Shown here: positions 1 through 7,835 of the stretch, one piece after another | Numbering within the stretch: the stretch's first letter is position 1 | Layout: each line of letters begins with the position of its first letter | Source of the DNA: AA29 sp041481445 | Lineage (GTDB): Bacteria; Acidobacteriota; Vicinamibacteria; Fen-336 | DNA length: 64,000 nucleotides | Assembly: GCA_041481445.1 (NCBI GenBank) | Contig: JBGPBV010000017.1 | Coordinates: 12,502 to 76,501, forward strand | Direction of reading: 5' to 3' | Translations under genes and position numbers: made by a program | The notes under the pieces: generated by a model | Databases searched by the model: none | Seen by the model: the letters and a program-made list of their open reading frames with translations, nothing else | What the model was told of the DNA's origin: nothing

Positions 1-1
1 G

Positions 2-43
2 ACGGTGGACCGGCAGATCAAGCGCTGGGCGCCCCGCACGTGA
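2..43 (+). CDS. C-terminal 13 codons of an upstream gene, probably mreD (partial)
   Basis: An open frame enters from the left edge and ends at the TGA at 41-43. It encodes 13 residues ending RQIKRWAPRT. The stop overlaps the GTG start of the next gene in a GTGA junction, so the two genes are translationally coupled. In many bacteria the gene before mrdA (PBP2) is mreD, the rod-shape membrane protein. That identity is inferred only from position, because too little sequence is present to recognise a family. Confidence 0.4.
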   Translation, partial: TVDRQIKRWAPRT

Positions 44-1920
44 GGATCTACGAGGACCTGCGCACGGTGCAGCGGCGCGTGGGCGTCGTGCAGGCGGTGG
101 TGGCGCTGGCCGTGGCCCTCCTCGTCGTCTACTTCTGGCACCTGCAGGTCATCCGCGGCAAGTACTTCCGCGAGCTGGCCGAGAACAACCGCATCCGCGC
201 CGTGGCCATCCCCGCCCCGCGCGGGCCCCTCTTCGACCGCAAGGGGCGCATCCTGGCCGAGAACCGCTCCTCCTTCAACGTGGTGGTGACCACCGAGCGC
301 AAGGACGACCTGGGGGGCGCCCTCCAGCGCCTGTCCCGGCTCATCGCCTTCGATCCGGCGGAGGTGCGGGAGCGGCTCAACACGCAGGGGCCGCGGTTCC
401 GGTCGGTGGTGGTGAAGGCGGACGCCAGCGACCAGGACGTGGCCACCATCGAGGCGCGCCGGCTGGAGGAGCCGGAGGCCAGCGTGGACGTGGTGCCGCT
501 GCGCTCCTATCCGCTCGGGATGGGCCTGGCCCATTCGCTCGGGTACGTGGGAGAGATCTCGGACCGCCAGGTCGAGTCGGGAGCCTTCCCGGGCCTGGAG
601 CCGGGCAGCACGGTGGGCCAGGCGGGGGTGGAGCTCCAGTACAACAACGAGCTCATGGGCCGCGACGGCCTGCGCCGCATCGTGGTGAACAGCCGAGGGG
701 TGGAGGTCACGGAGGCGCAGCGTGTCGCTCCCGTCGACGGTCCCCCCGCCACCCTCACCATCGACCTCGACCTGCAGGCGGCGGTGATGGAGGCCATGGC
801 CGGCAAGTCGGGCAGCGTGGTCGCGCTCGACCCCAGCAACGGAGAGGTCCTGGCCTACCTCTCGACGCCCGCCTTCGATCCCAACTCGTTCTCGGCCGGC
901 ATCAAGTCCGCGGAGTGGGCCGACCTGCTCAAGGACCCCGAGAAGCCGCTCCTCAACCGGCCCATCCAGGGCGGCTACGCCCCCGGCTCCACCTTCAAGA
1001 TCCTCGACGCGCTGGCCGCGCTGCAGGAGCGCGTCATCACCCCGCAGACGCGCTTCCACTGCCCGGGGTACCTCTCCGTCTACAACACGGTGTTCCGCTG
1101 CCACAAGGAATCGGGCCACGGCACGGTGGACATGACCCAGGCCATCGCGCTCAGCTGCAACGTCTACTTCTACAACGTGGGCATGCGCCTCGAGATCGAG
1201 CGGCTGAGCAAGTACGCGCACATGCTCGGCCTCGCCCAGCTCACCGGGATCGACCTCCCCCACGAGATCCCCGGCGTCTTCCAGGACCCGGAGTGGAAGA
1301 TGCGCACGCAGAAGGCGCGTTGGTTCCCGGCGGAGACGGTTTCCGTGGCCATCGGCCAGGCGATGTCGGTGACGCCGCTGCAGCTCCTGCGGGTGGCGGC
1401 GGCGGTGGCCAACGGCGGCCGCCTGGTCACTCCGCACCTCACGAGGGAGGTGGGGGGGCGGACGGTGGCGGCGCCCGCGCCGAGGGACCTCGGCTTCCGG
1501 CCGGACGTGATCGCGGCGGTGCGCGACGCCATGATCAGCGTGGTGAACGAGGGGACCGGCCAGCGCGCCAAGCTCGAGGGCGTGCTGGTGGCGGGGAAGA
1601 CGGGCTCGGCCCAGGTGGTGACGCATGCGCGCCTGGAGACGAACAAGAGCGCGCGCGAGTACCAGCCCCACGGCTGGTTCCTCTGCTTCGCCCCCGCCGA
1701 CCATCCCAAGCTGGCGATGGTGGTGATGGTCGAGCACGGCACCGCGGGAGGCACGTCGGCGGCGCCGGTGGCCGGCCAGATCCTCGCCCGCTACTTCGGC
1801 GTGCCCGCCATCGGGCCGGGCATGAACCCGCCCCCGGACAACCCGCCGGTGGAGCCCTCGCCCCAGCCCCTGCGCGCGCAGGGCGCGCACGAGGCGCCGG
1901 CCGTCGCCCAGCAGGACTAG
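40..1920 (+). CDS. mrdA: Penicillin-binding protein 2, peptidoglycan D,D-transpeptidase
   Basis: Class B penicillin-binding protein (626 aa) that cross-links peptidoglycan during cell elongation with RodA. One N-terminal membrane segment lies near residues 15-35. A PBP dimerisation domain follows (IPAPRGPLFDRKGRILAEN), then the transpeptidase domain. All three catalytic motifs are visible: SxxK as S317-TF-K320, SxN as S372-C-N374, and KTG at 520-522. The C-terminal tail is rich in proline. The GTG start at 40 overlaps the previous stop, and rodA follows after 10 bp, giving the usual elongasome operon. Length and motifs are normal for the family. Confidence 0.95.
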   Translation: MRIYEDLRTVQRRVGVVQAVVALAVALLVVYFWHLQVIRGKYFRELAENNRIRAVAIPAPRGPLFDRKGRILAENRSSFNVVVTTERKDDLGGALQRLSRLIAFDPAEVRERLNTQGPRFRSVVVKADASDQDVATIEARRLEEPEASVDVVPLRSYPLGMGLAHSLGYVGEISDRQVESGAFPGLEPGSTVGQAGVELQYNNELMGRDGLRRIVVNSRGVEVTEAQRVAPVDGPPATLTIDLDLQAAVMEAMAGKSGSVVALDPSNGEVLAYLSTPAFDPNSFSAGIKSAEWADLLKDPEKPLLNRPIQGGYAPGSTFKILDALAALQERVITPQTRFHCPGYLSVYNTVFRCHKESGHGTVDMTQAIALSCNVYFYNVGMRLEIERLSKYAHMLGLAQLTGIDLPHEIPGVFQDPEWKMRTQKARWFPAETVSVAIGQAMSVTPLQLLRVAAAVANGGRLVTPHLTREVGGRTVAAPAPRDLGFRPDVIAAVRDAMISVVNEGTGQRAKLEGVLVAGKTGSAQVVTHARLETNKSAREYQPHGWFLCFAPADHPKLAMVVMVEHGTAGGTSAAPVAGQILARYFGVPAIGPGMNPPPDNPPVEPSPQPLRAQGAHEAPAVAQQD

Positions 1921-1930
1921 GCAGCGAATC

Positions 1931-3028
1931 ATGGCCATCGACCGGCGACTGCTCTTCAACATCGACTGGGGGTTCCTGGCCGCCGCCCTCATCCTCCTGG
2001 GCATCGGGGTGGCCACCATCCTGTCCGCCACCTTCGCCGGACGGAACCACGGCCTCGAGATCAAGCAGCTCTACGCCATCGCCCTCGGCCTGGTCGGGAT
2101 GCTGGTCATCGTCTCCCTCGACTACCGCCGCCTGGTGGATCGCGCCCCCGTCCTCTACCTGGCCGCGCTGGCCGTGCTCGTCTACGTGCTCGTGCTCGGC
2201 CCCCGGATCGCGAACACCCGGCGGTGGTTCATGGGGCCGGGCGGGTTCCAGGTCCAGCCCAGCGAGTTCGCCAAGCTGGTGGCCGCCCTGCTGGTGGCCA
2301 AGCTGTTCGCGGAGGCCAAGAAGGAGACCCTCGGCCTGTTCGACATCCTGGTGCCGGGAGCGGCGGTGGGGGTGCTGGTGGTGCTGATCGCGGCGGAGCC
2401 GGACCTGGGCACGGCCTTCACCCTGGTGCCGCTGTTCCTGACCGTCGGCTTCCTGGCCGGCCTGCGCGTGCGCGCCATCCTCGGCGTGTTCCTGGTCATG
2501 CTGATGGTGGGGAGCCTGGGCTGGATGTTCGTCCTCAAGGACTATCAGAAATCGCGCATCTATACCTTCCTCGATCCCAACCTCGACCCCCGCGGCGCCG
2601 GCTATCAAAAGATCCAGTCGGAGATCGCGGTCGGCTCGGGAGGAGTGGTGGGCAAGGGGTACAAGAACGGCACCCAGGCCCAGCTCGGCTACCTGCCCGC
2701 GCGCCACACCGACTTCATCTTCTCCGTGCTGGCGGAGGAGAACGGCTTCGTGGGCGTGGTGGCGGTGCTCGGCCTCTACATGTTCATCCTCTGGCGCGCG
2801 TTCGAGACGGCGCAGATGGCGCGCGACCGCGTGGGCGCGTTCCTGGCCGCGGGCATCGCCGCCATCTTCTCGTTCCAGGTCGTATACAATGTCGCCATGG
2901 TGGCCGGTCTGGTCCCCGTGAAGGGACTGCCGCTGCCGCTCATGAGCTACGGGGGATCCTCCGTGCTCTCCTCTCTCTTCGCCGTCGGCCTCATCCTCAA
3001 CGTGCGGATGCGACGATTCGCCAATTGA
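1931..3028 (+). CDS. rodA: Rod shape-determining protein RodA, SEDS peptidoglycan glycosyltransferase
   Basis: SEDS-family polytopic membrane protein (365 aa) that polymerises lipid II glycan strands together with PBP2. Multiple hydrophobic segments run through the whole length. Typical family blocks are visible: NTRRWF near residue 97, QPSEFAK near 110, a loop with YLPARHTDFIF and EENGF around 255-275, and PLPLMSYGGSS near the C-terminus. The gene starts at an ATG 10 bp after mrdA, so the two are co-transcribed. It is distinguished from ftsW by this pairing with PBP2; no cell-division genes are nearby. Confidence 0.95.
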   Translation: MAIDRRLLFNIDWGFLAAALILLGIGVATILSATFAGRNHGLEIKQLYAIALGLVGMLVIVSLDYRRLVDRAPVLYLAALAVLVYVLVLGPRIANTRRWFMGPGGFQVQPSEFAKLVAALLVAKLFAEAKKETLGLFDILVPGAAVGVLVVLIAAEPDLGTAFTLVPLFLTVGFLAGLRVRAILGVFLVMLMVGSLGWMFVLKDYQKSRIYTFLDPNLDPRGAGYQKIQSEIAVGSGGVVGKGYKNGTQAQLGYLPARHTDFIFSVLAEENGFVGVVAVLGLYMFILWRAFETAQMARDRVGAFLAAGIAAIFSFQVVYNVAMVAGLVPVKGLPLPLMSYGGSSVLSSLFAVGLILNVRMRRFAN

Positions 3029-3195
3029 TACCCTTCTCCCTTGCCTGATACCCGTTTTCCCAAACGAGAGCCTTTCCTCCACGACCCCGCCCGCCATCGG
3101 ACCGGCGAGCCGCCCGGACCTCTCCGGCGTGGCCCCGGACCTCGCCGCCGGCACGCGCCGCCGGCGACGGCGGGACGGATGGGCAAGGGACGGCT

Positions 3196-3215
3196 CATGG
3201 AAGGGACCTTCCATG
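3196..3215 (+). promoter_or_regulatory. Inverted repeat covering the ribosome-binding site and start codon of rng
   Basis: CATGGAAGG (3196-3204) and CCTTCCATG (3207-3215) are perfect reverse complements. As RNA this gives an 8-bp stem with a GGAC loop. The left arm contains the GGAAGG Shine-Dalgarno and the right arm ends with the ATG start codon, so the folded form would hide both. It could be a translational control element for the ribonuclease gene. The function is inferred and the palindrome is seen directly. Confidence 0.5.
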
Positions 3216-4754
3216 ACCAAAGACCTCATCGTGAGCAGCGCCCCCCAGGAGACCAAGGTGGCCCTCCTGGACGACGGCGTGGTGTCCGAGATCTTCATCG
3301 AGCGCGAGGCTCACCGCGGGATCGTCGGAAACCTCTATAAGGGGAAGGTGACCCGGGTCCTGCCCGGGATGCAGTCGTCCTTCGTGGACATCGGCCAGGA
3401 GCGCGACGCGTTCCTCTACGTGGCCGACGTCATCGAGGAGCTCGACGAGAACCTCCTCACGCCCGAGGAGACGGGACGAGCGGCCCCCGCCGCCCCCCCC
3501 GGCCCCGCCGCCGCCGGCGGGGACACCCCCGCCAGCAACCATCGCAACGCGGCCATCGAGGAGATGCTCGAGCCCGGCCAGGAGGTCCTGGTCCAGGTGG
3601 TCAAGGAGCCGCTCGGGCAGAAGGGGGCGCGCATCACGTCGCACGTCTCCCTCCCCGGCCGCTACCTCGTGTTCATGCCCACCGTCGAGCACGTGGGCGT
3701 CTCGCGCAAGATCACGGACGACGACGAGCGGCGGAGGCTGAAGACGCTCCTCAAGGAGCTGCGCCAGCAGCGCGGCGGGGGCGGGCTCATCGCGCGCACG
3801 GTGGGCGCCGGCCACAGCCGCGAGGACTTCGAGCGCGACATGCGGTTCCTCTCCCGTACCTGGGACGAGGTGCGCGCGCAGTCCTCGCGCCAAGCCGCTC
3901 CCGCCCTCCTGCACCGGGAGCTGAGCCTGGTGCAGCGGCTGCTGCGCGACATCCTCTCCGACGACATCGCCCACATCCGCCTGGACAGCGAGAAGGAGTT
4001 CCAGCGCACCCTCGACATGGTGAACGTGCTCCAGCCCGAGCTCGCGCCGCGCGTCCGCCTCTACAGCGGGCCCCAGGCCATCCTGGAGGAGTACGGCGTC
4101 ACCGGCGAGCTCGAGCGCGCCCTGCGCTCGAAGGTATGGCTCGACTCCGGCGGCTACATCGTGATCAACCAGACGGAGGCCCTGGTCGCCATCGACGTCA
4201 ACACCGGCCGCTACACCGGGAAGAAGACGCTGGAGGACACCATCCTCAAGACGAACCTGGAGGCGGTGAAGGAGCTGGTGCGGCAGATCCGGCTGCGCGA
4301 CCTGGGCGGCATCATCGTGGTCGACTTCATCGACATGGAGCAGCGGAAGAGCCGGCAGAAGGTGATGGCCGGCCTCGAGCAGGAGCTGAAGAAGGACCGC
4401 TCGCCTTCGAAGCTGCTCTCCGTGAACGAATTCGGCCTCGTCATCCTGACCCGCAAGCGCGTGAAGCAGTCCCTGGAGCGCACGCTCTGCCAGCCCTGCC
4501 CCTACTGCTCGGGGAGCGGGATGGTGAAGAGCGTGGCCACCGTCTGCTCCGAGATCTACGACGAGGTGCGCAAGCTCGCCCCCCATCTCTCCGGCCACAC
4601 CGTCTCCCTGCGCGTCAACCCCGACGTGGCGCGCGCGCTGAAGGGGGAGGAGGCGCCCGTGCTCAAGGAGCTGTGCGCCGTGCTCGGCCACGAGGTCCAC
4701 GTCCACGGCGACCCCCTCCTCCATCAGGAGCAGTTCGACGTGGTGCCGCAGTGA
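3213..4754 (+). CDS. rng: Ribonuclease G (RNase E/G family)
   Basis: Endoribonuclease (513 aa) of the RNase E/G family, which processes 5S/16S rRNA precursors and starts mRNA decay. An S1 domain lies at about residues 38-125 (GNLYKGKVTRVLPGMQSSFV). It is interrupted by an Ala/Pro/Gly-rich insert of about 30 residues. The DNase-I-like catalytic region has DVNTGRYTGKK and the GGIIVVDFIDM block with its metal-binding aspartates, and the Zn-link CQPCPYC follows. The length fits RNase G rather than the much longer RNase E. The ATG at 3213 is preferred to an in-frame upstream GTG at 3129 because GGAAGG lies just before it and family homology begins there. Confidence 0.92.
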   Translation: MTKDLIVSSAPQETKVALLDDGVVSEIFIEREAHRGIVGNLYKGKVTRVLPGMQSSFVDIGQERDAFLYVADVIEELDENLLTPEETGRAAPAAPPGPAAAGGDTPASNHRNAAIEEMLEPGQEVLVQVVKEPLGQKGARITSHVSLPGRYLVFMPTVEHVGVSRKITDDDERRRLKTLLKELRQQRGGGGLIARTVGAGHSREDFERDMRFLSRTWDEVRAQSSRQAAPALLHRELSLVQRLLRDILSDDIAHIRLDSEKEFQRTLDMVNVLQPELAPRVRLYSGPQAILEEYGVTGELERALRSKVWLDSGGYIVINQTEALVAIDVNTGRYTGKKTLEDTILKTNLEAVKELVRQIRLRDLGGIIVVDFIDMEQRKSRQKVMAGLEQELKKDRSPSKLLSVNEFGLVILTRKRVKQSLERTLCQPCPYCSGSGMVKSVATVCSEIYDEVRKLAPHLSGHTVSLRVNPDVARALKGEEAPVLKELCAVLGHEVHVHGDPLLHQEQFDVVPQ

Positions 4755-5404
4755 CCAAGGACCCGGCGGTGGAGGAGTACGTCTCCGCCATCGAGACCCA
4801 TCTGCGCGCACGGCGCGGCGTGGAGCACATCCTCTCCCCGCGCGACTTCGCCCTCGCCCGCTCCTGGTACCAGTCCGGCGTCCCGCTGGCCACCGTCCTC
4901 GTGGGCATGGACCGCGCCTTCGAGCAGAACACGAACGTCAGCTCGCTGGCCTTCTGCCGCCGGCGGGTGGAGGAGCTGGCGGCGGCGGCGGCCCCGCCCC
5001 AGAACCGTCCTTCCCCTCCCGCGGAGAGCGTGCCCCTGTCCGAGGTCGCCTCGCTGCTGACCTCCCTCCTCGAGCAGCTGGAGAAAGTGCGCCCCACCCC
5101 CGGCACCTCCTTCGACCCGCCCCTGGGCAAGATCCGCGAGGTGCAGGACCTGCTGGCCGTGGCCTCCCGCCCGAACTGGGAATACCTGCGCTCCAAGCTG
5201 CGCGAGATCGACGACGACGTCTCCGCGGCCGTCCTCGGCGCCTTCTCCGCGGAGCAGATCGAGGACTTCCGCGCGGAGGCCGCGCGCGCGATCGAGCGGC
5301 ACCGCGGCCGGGTGGCGGACGAGGCCCTGGAGGACGCGAAGGTCCGGTTCACGCTGCAGAGGGCGCGCGAGAAGCTGGGGCTGCCCAGGGTCAGCCTGGT
5401 CTGA
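4751..5404 (+). CDS. Conserved hypothetical protein downstream of rng
   Basis: Predicted soluble protein of 217 aa with no family I recognise. The N-terminal 75 residues look like a compact helical domain (SPRDFALARSWYQSGVPLA). A Pro/Ala-rich linker at about 80-97 leads into a second helical, charged region that ends in an Arg/Glu-rich coiled-coil-like stretch. There is no signal peptide or membrane segment. The GTG start overlaps the rng stop (GTGA, 4751-4754), so its translation is coupled to RNase G. It may assist that enzyme or simply share its transcript; this is only a guess from position. Confidence 0.75.
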   Translation: MTKDPAVEEYVSAIETHLRARRGVEHILSPRDFALARSWYQSGVPLATVLVGMDRAFEQNTNVSSLAFCRRRVEELAAAAAPPQNRPSPPAESVPLSEVASLLTSLLEQLEKVRPTPGTSFDPPLGKIREVQDLLAVASRPNWEYLRSKLREIDDDVSAAVLGAFSAEQIEDFRAEAARAIERHRGRVADEALEDAKVRFTLQRAREKLGLPRVSLV

Positions 5405-5413
5405 TCGGCGCCT

Positions 5414-5419
5414 TATACT
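5414..5419 (+). promoter_or_regulatory. Possible -10 element (TATACT) close to the start of the DUF2231/TPR gene
   Basis: TATACT matches the TATAAT consensus at five of six positions and lies 9 bp before the ATG at 5429. Transcription from it would give an almost leaderless mRNA. No convincing -35 element is seen 16-18 bp upstream, so support is weak. Confidence 0.25.
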
Positions 5420-5428
5420 GGGGCCACC

Positions 5429-6286
5429 ATGCCGACCCTCGCCTCGCTGCATCCGATCATCGTCCACTTCGCGATCGCGCTCCTCATCGCGGGCGCGGTC
5501 CTCCGGTGGCTGTCGCTCACCGGGCGGGTGTCGTTCGCCTCGCCCGCCGCGGCCTCCCTGCTCCTCGTGGGCACGATGGCCGCCTACTTCGCCGTGCAGT
5601 CGGGAACGGCCGCGCACGGCCCGGTGGAGCGCATCCCGGGCGCGGCACCCGCGGTGCAGGACCACGAGCGGTGGGGCGAGCGCGCCCAGAACGTCTTCTT
5701 CGTGGTCGCCGTGGCCGAGCTGGCCGCGCTGGTGCTCGCCCGGCGCGGAAAGGCCCGCCTGGCGCTGATCTCGTCCGCGATCCTCTGCGTGCCCGCCGCC
5801 CTCTGCCTGTTCGAGGCGGCCGAGCACGGCGGGACGCTCGTGTACTCCTACGCGGGGGGCGTCGGGATCCGCACCGGCGATCCCGCGGACGTCGGCCGCC
5901 TGCTGGTGGCGGCCGCGTACAACCAGGCCCAGGTGGACCGCAAGGGGGGCCGGCCCGCCGACGCCGCCGCCATCATCACGGTCGCCGCCGGTCGCTTCCC
6001 GGGCGATCCCGGCGTGCAGCTCATGGCCGCGGAGTCGGCCCTCCTCGACAAGAAGGACTCCGCCGCCGCCCTCGACATCCTGGGGCACACGGTGGTGCCG
6101 CAGCAGGATGCGCGGCTTCGCGTGCGCCAAGGCCTCCTGACCGCGGACGCCCTGGAGGCGGCCGGACGCGCCGACGCCGCCCGGGCCACCCTGCAGCAGC
6201 TCGCGGCCGCCTTCCCCGACAACCCGCGCGTGAAGCAACGCCTGGCCGGATCGCCACCGCCGCCGGGATCGCCGCCGCCTCGCTGA
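5429..6286 (+). CDS. DUF2231-like membrane domain fused to TPR-like helical repeats
   Basis: A 285-aa protein with two parts. Residues 1-145 hold about four hydrophobic segments and begin with LHPIIVHFAIALLIAG, the hallmark of the DUF2231 membrane family, a heme-associated or redox-associated domain of uncertain function. From about 160 to the end are helical repeats resembling tetratricopeptides (ALDILGHTVVPQQDARLRVR and similar), probably outside the membrane. The start is an ATG 24 bp after the previous gene. The tail ends in a proline-rich stretch. It faces the minus-strand gene ending at 6311. The fusion is visible; its biochemical role is unknown. Confidence 0.75.
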   Translation: MPTLASLHPIIVHFAIALLIAGAVLRWLSLTGRVSFASPAAASLLLVGTMAAYFAVQSGTAAHGPVERIPGAAPAVQDHERWGERAQNVFFVVAVAELAALVLARRGKARLALISSAILCVPAALCLFEAAEHGGTLVYSYAGGVGIRTGDPADVGRLLVAAAYNQAQVDRKGGRPADAAAIITVAAGRFPGDPGVQLMAAESALLDKKDSAAALDILGHTVVPQQDARLRVRQGLLTADALEAAGRADAARATLQQLAAAFPDNPRVKQRLAGSPPPPGSPPPR

Positions 6287-6310
6287 GCCGCACCGCCGGC
6301 CTCGCTCCGT

Positions 6311-7471
6311 TCACCCCCGGCTGAGCGCGCCGTCGCCCGGGTCCGCCGCCCGCTGGAGCTGACGCTCCTTGAGCGCGAGCAGGCCGTCGTGGATGATCGC
6401 CGCCTTCTTCTCCCCGAGCACCTCGCGCGCCAGCTCGGACTCGATGGCGAGCAGGCGGTCCAGCCCGGCGAGGTAGCGGGCGATCTCCCCGTGCAGGATG
6501 TTGCGGCGGAGGGCGAAGGAGTCGAGCTCCCCGGCCGCGTCGACGGACACGGCCTCGAACAGGCTCGGCTCCTCGCCCAGGGCCCGCGAGAACGCGCGCT
6601 CGAAGAAGTCGGGCGCCTTCTCCCGCAGCTCGTAGCTCACCAGCTCGAACACGAACCGGTGCAGCTCGTTGAACCCTTCGATCTCGCGGCCGACGGTGGC
6701 GCCCCGCATCCGCTCCGCGTGGGGCTCCGTCTTGTCGCGCCGGGCGGGGTCCACGTCCTCGGGCACGCGGTCGAGCACGCCCGCCGCCCACAGGCCCCAA
6801 ACCGCCCGGCAGGCCCGGAAGTCGGCCTGCCGCGTGGCCGCGCAGATCTCCTCGAGGCTCATCGTCCCGTCGAGGGTGGCGATGAGGTCCATCTCGTCCT
6901 TCTGGAGGCTGAGGGCGCCCATCGTGCTCGCGGAATCCGCGGCCAGGCGATATTGCTGGGAAAGCCCGCCCACGCCGCGGCGGATGCGCGTCCAGCGCTC
7001 GATGCGGCGGACGCCCTCCAGGATCAGGTTCCCCGTCGACATGCGGAGGACGATGACCTCGCGCGAGGGCAGGTCGCCCTCCTCGAACACGAAGCTTCCG
7101 TCCTCCCAGAGGAACACGCTGTAGATGATCTCCTGGACCTGGCGGGTGACCCCCTCCACCAGGTCCTTCGATCGGATGGCCCCGCTCTCCACGAACAGCG
7201 TCCCCTGCCGCTTGCCCGCCTTGATCGCGCGCACGGAGTCCTCGAGGGCGCGGTAGGAGATCTTCCCGTCGCGGAGGAGCATCTCGCCGAGCCGGTCGTC
7301 GGGGTCGGTCGAGGTCGCGAAGATCAGCCGGCCGTCGCTGAGGTAGAGGGTCTTGACCGCCTTGCCGCGCGAGAGGCGCAGCGGTCCCGTCTTCTTCTCG
7401 CGCAGGAGGGGACGGAGCACGGCCGGGAGCCCCTGCTCCTCGAGCAGCCCGCGCGCCACCAGCCCGTTCAC
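6311..7471 (-). CDS. DUF4388 (PATAN-type) domain protein
   Basis: Soluble protein (386 aa) whose N-terminal part matches the DUF4388/PATAN pattern: LRPLLREKKTGPLRLSRG, LYLSDGRLIFATS and then DDRLGEMLL, followed by a second similar block with GTLFVESGAI. Such domains occur in response-regulator-associated proteins of Acidobacteriota, myxobacteria and cyanobacteria. The C-terminal half is helical with no recognised motif. The GTG start at 7471 overlaps the stop of the upstream alkyltransferase-like gene (GTGA). The frame stays open further upstream, but that stretch is Arg/Ala/Pro-rich antisense reading. Signalling or gliding-type regulation is possible but not demonstrated. Confidence 0.75.
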   Translation of the reverse strand: MNGLVARGLLEEQGLPAVLRPLLREKKTGPLRLSRGKAVKTLYLSDGRLIFATSTDPDDRLGEMLLRDGKISYRALEDSVRAIKAGKRQGTLFVESGAIRSKDLVEGVTRQVQEIIYSVFLWEDGSFVFEEGDLPSREVIVLRMSTGNLILEGVRRIERWTRIRRGVGGLSQQYRLAADSASTMGALSLQKDEMDLIATLDGTMSLEEICAATRQADFRACRAVWGLWAAGVLDRVPEDVDPARRDKTEPHAERMRGATVGREIEGFNELHRFVFELVSYELREKAPDFFERAFSRALGEEPSLFEAVSVDAAGELDSFALRRNILHGEIARYLAGLDRLLAIESELAREVLGEKKAAIIHDGLLALKERQLQRAADPGDGALSRG

Positions 7472-7773
7472 GAGAGCAGGCCGTGGCGCCGCAGGTCCAC
7501 GTGCCCGGCGCGGAAGGCCACCCCTTCCGCCCGCAAGCGGCGCCGCTGCCGGAAGGAACCGTCCCCCGCGCGCGGCGGGATGCGCCCGCCCGCCCCGACC
7601 ACGCGATGCCAGGGCACGGCGCGCTCCCGCGCGGGATCGAGGGCGCGCAGCGCCCAGCCGACCGCGCGCGCCCCCCGGGGCACGCCGACCAGGCGCGCCA
7701 CCTGGCCGTAGGTGGCGACACGGCCGCGCGGGATCGCGCGCACCGCCGCGTACACGCGCTCGAAGAACAGCAT
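7468..7773 (-). CDS. Alkyltransferase-like protein (ATL), MGMT family without the catalytic cysteine
   Basis: A 101-aa protein with the C-terminal DNA-binding fold of O6-alkylguanine-DNA alkyltransferase: FERVYAAVRAIPRGRVATYG, then GVPRGARAVGWAL. The active-site PCHR is replaced by PWHR (residues 54-57), the signature of ATL proteins, which bind O6-alkylguanine and flag it for nucleotide excision repair rather than repairing it directly. The ATG at 7773 is preferred to a start at 7794 because homology starts at MLFFERV. It follows the PPIase gene on the same strand and overlaps the DUF4388 gene by 4 bp. uvrA and mfd, partners in excision repair, are also in the window. Confidence 0.88.
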   Translation of the reverse strand: MLFFERVYAAVRAIPRGRVATYGQVARLVGVPRGARAVGWALRALDPARERAVPWHRVVGAGGRIPPRAGDGSFRQRRRLRAEGVAFRAGHVDLRRHGLLS

Positions 7774-7835
7774 GGCCGCGGGCGATCCTAGCACGCGGGC
7801 CCGCGGCTCCGCGGCGCGCCGGTGCCGTCCGGCTC

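Noticed and set aside
3129..3212. Longer RNase G with an Arg-rich N-terminal extension from the GTG at 3129
   Set aside because: The extension has shadow-like Arg/Gly composition and the ATG at 3213 has a good Shine-Dalgarno and matches the family N-terminus.
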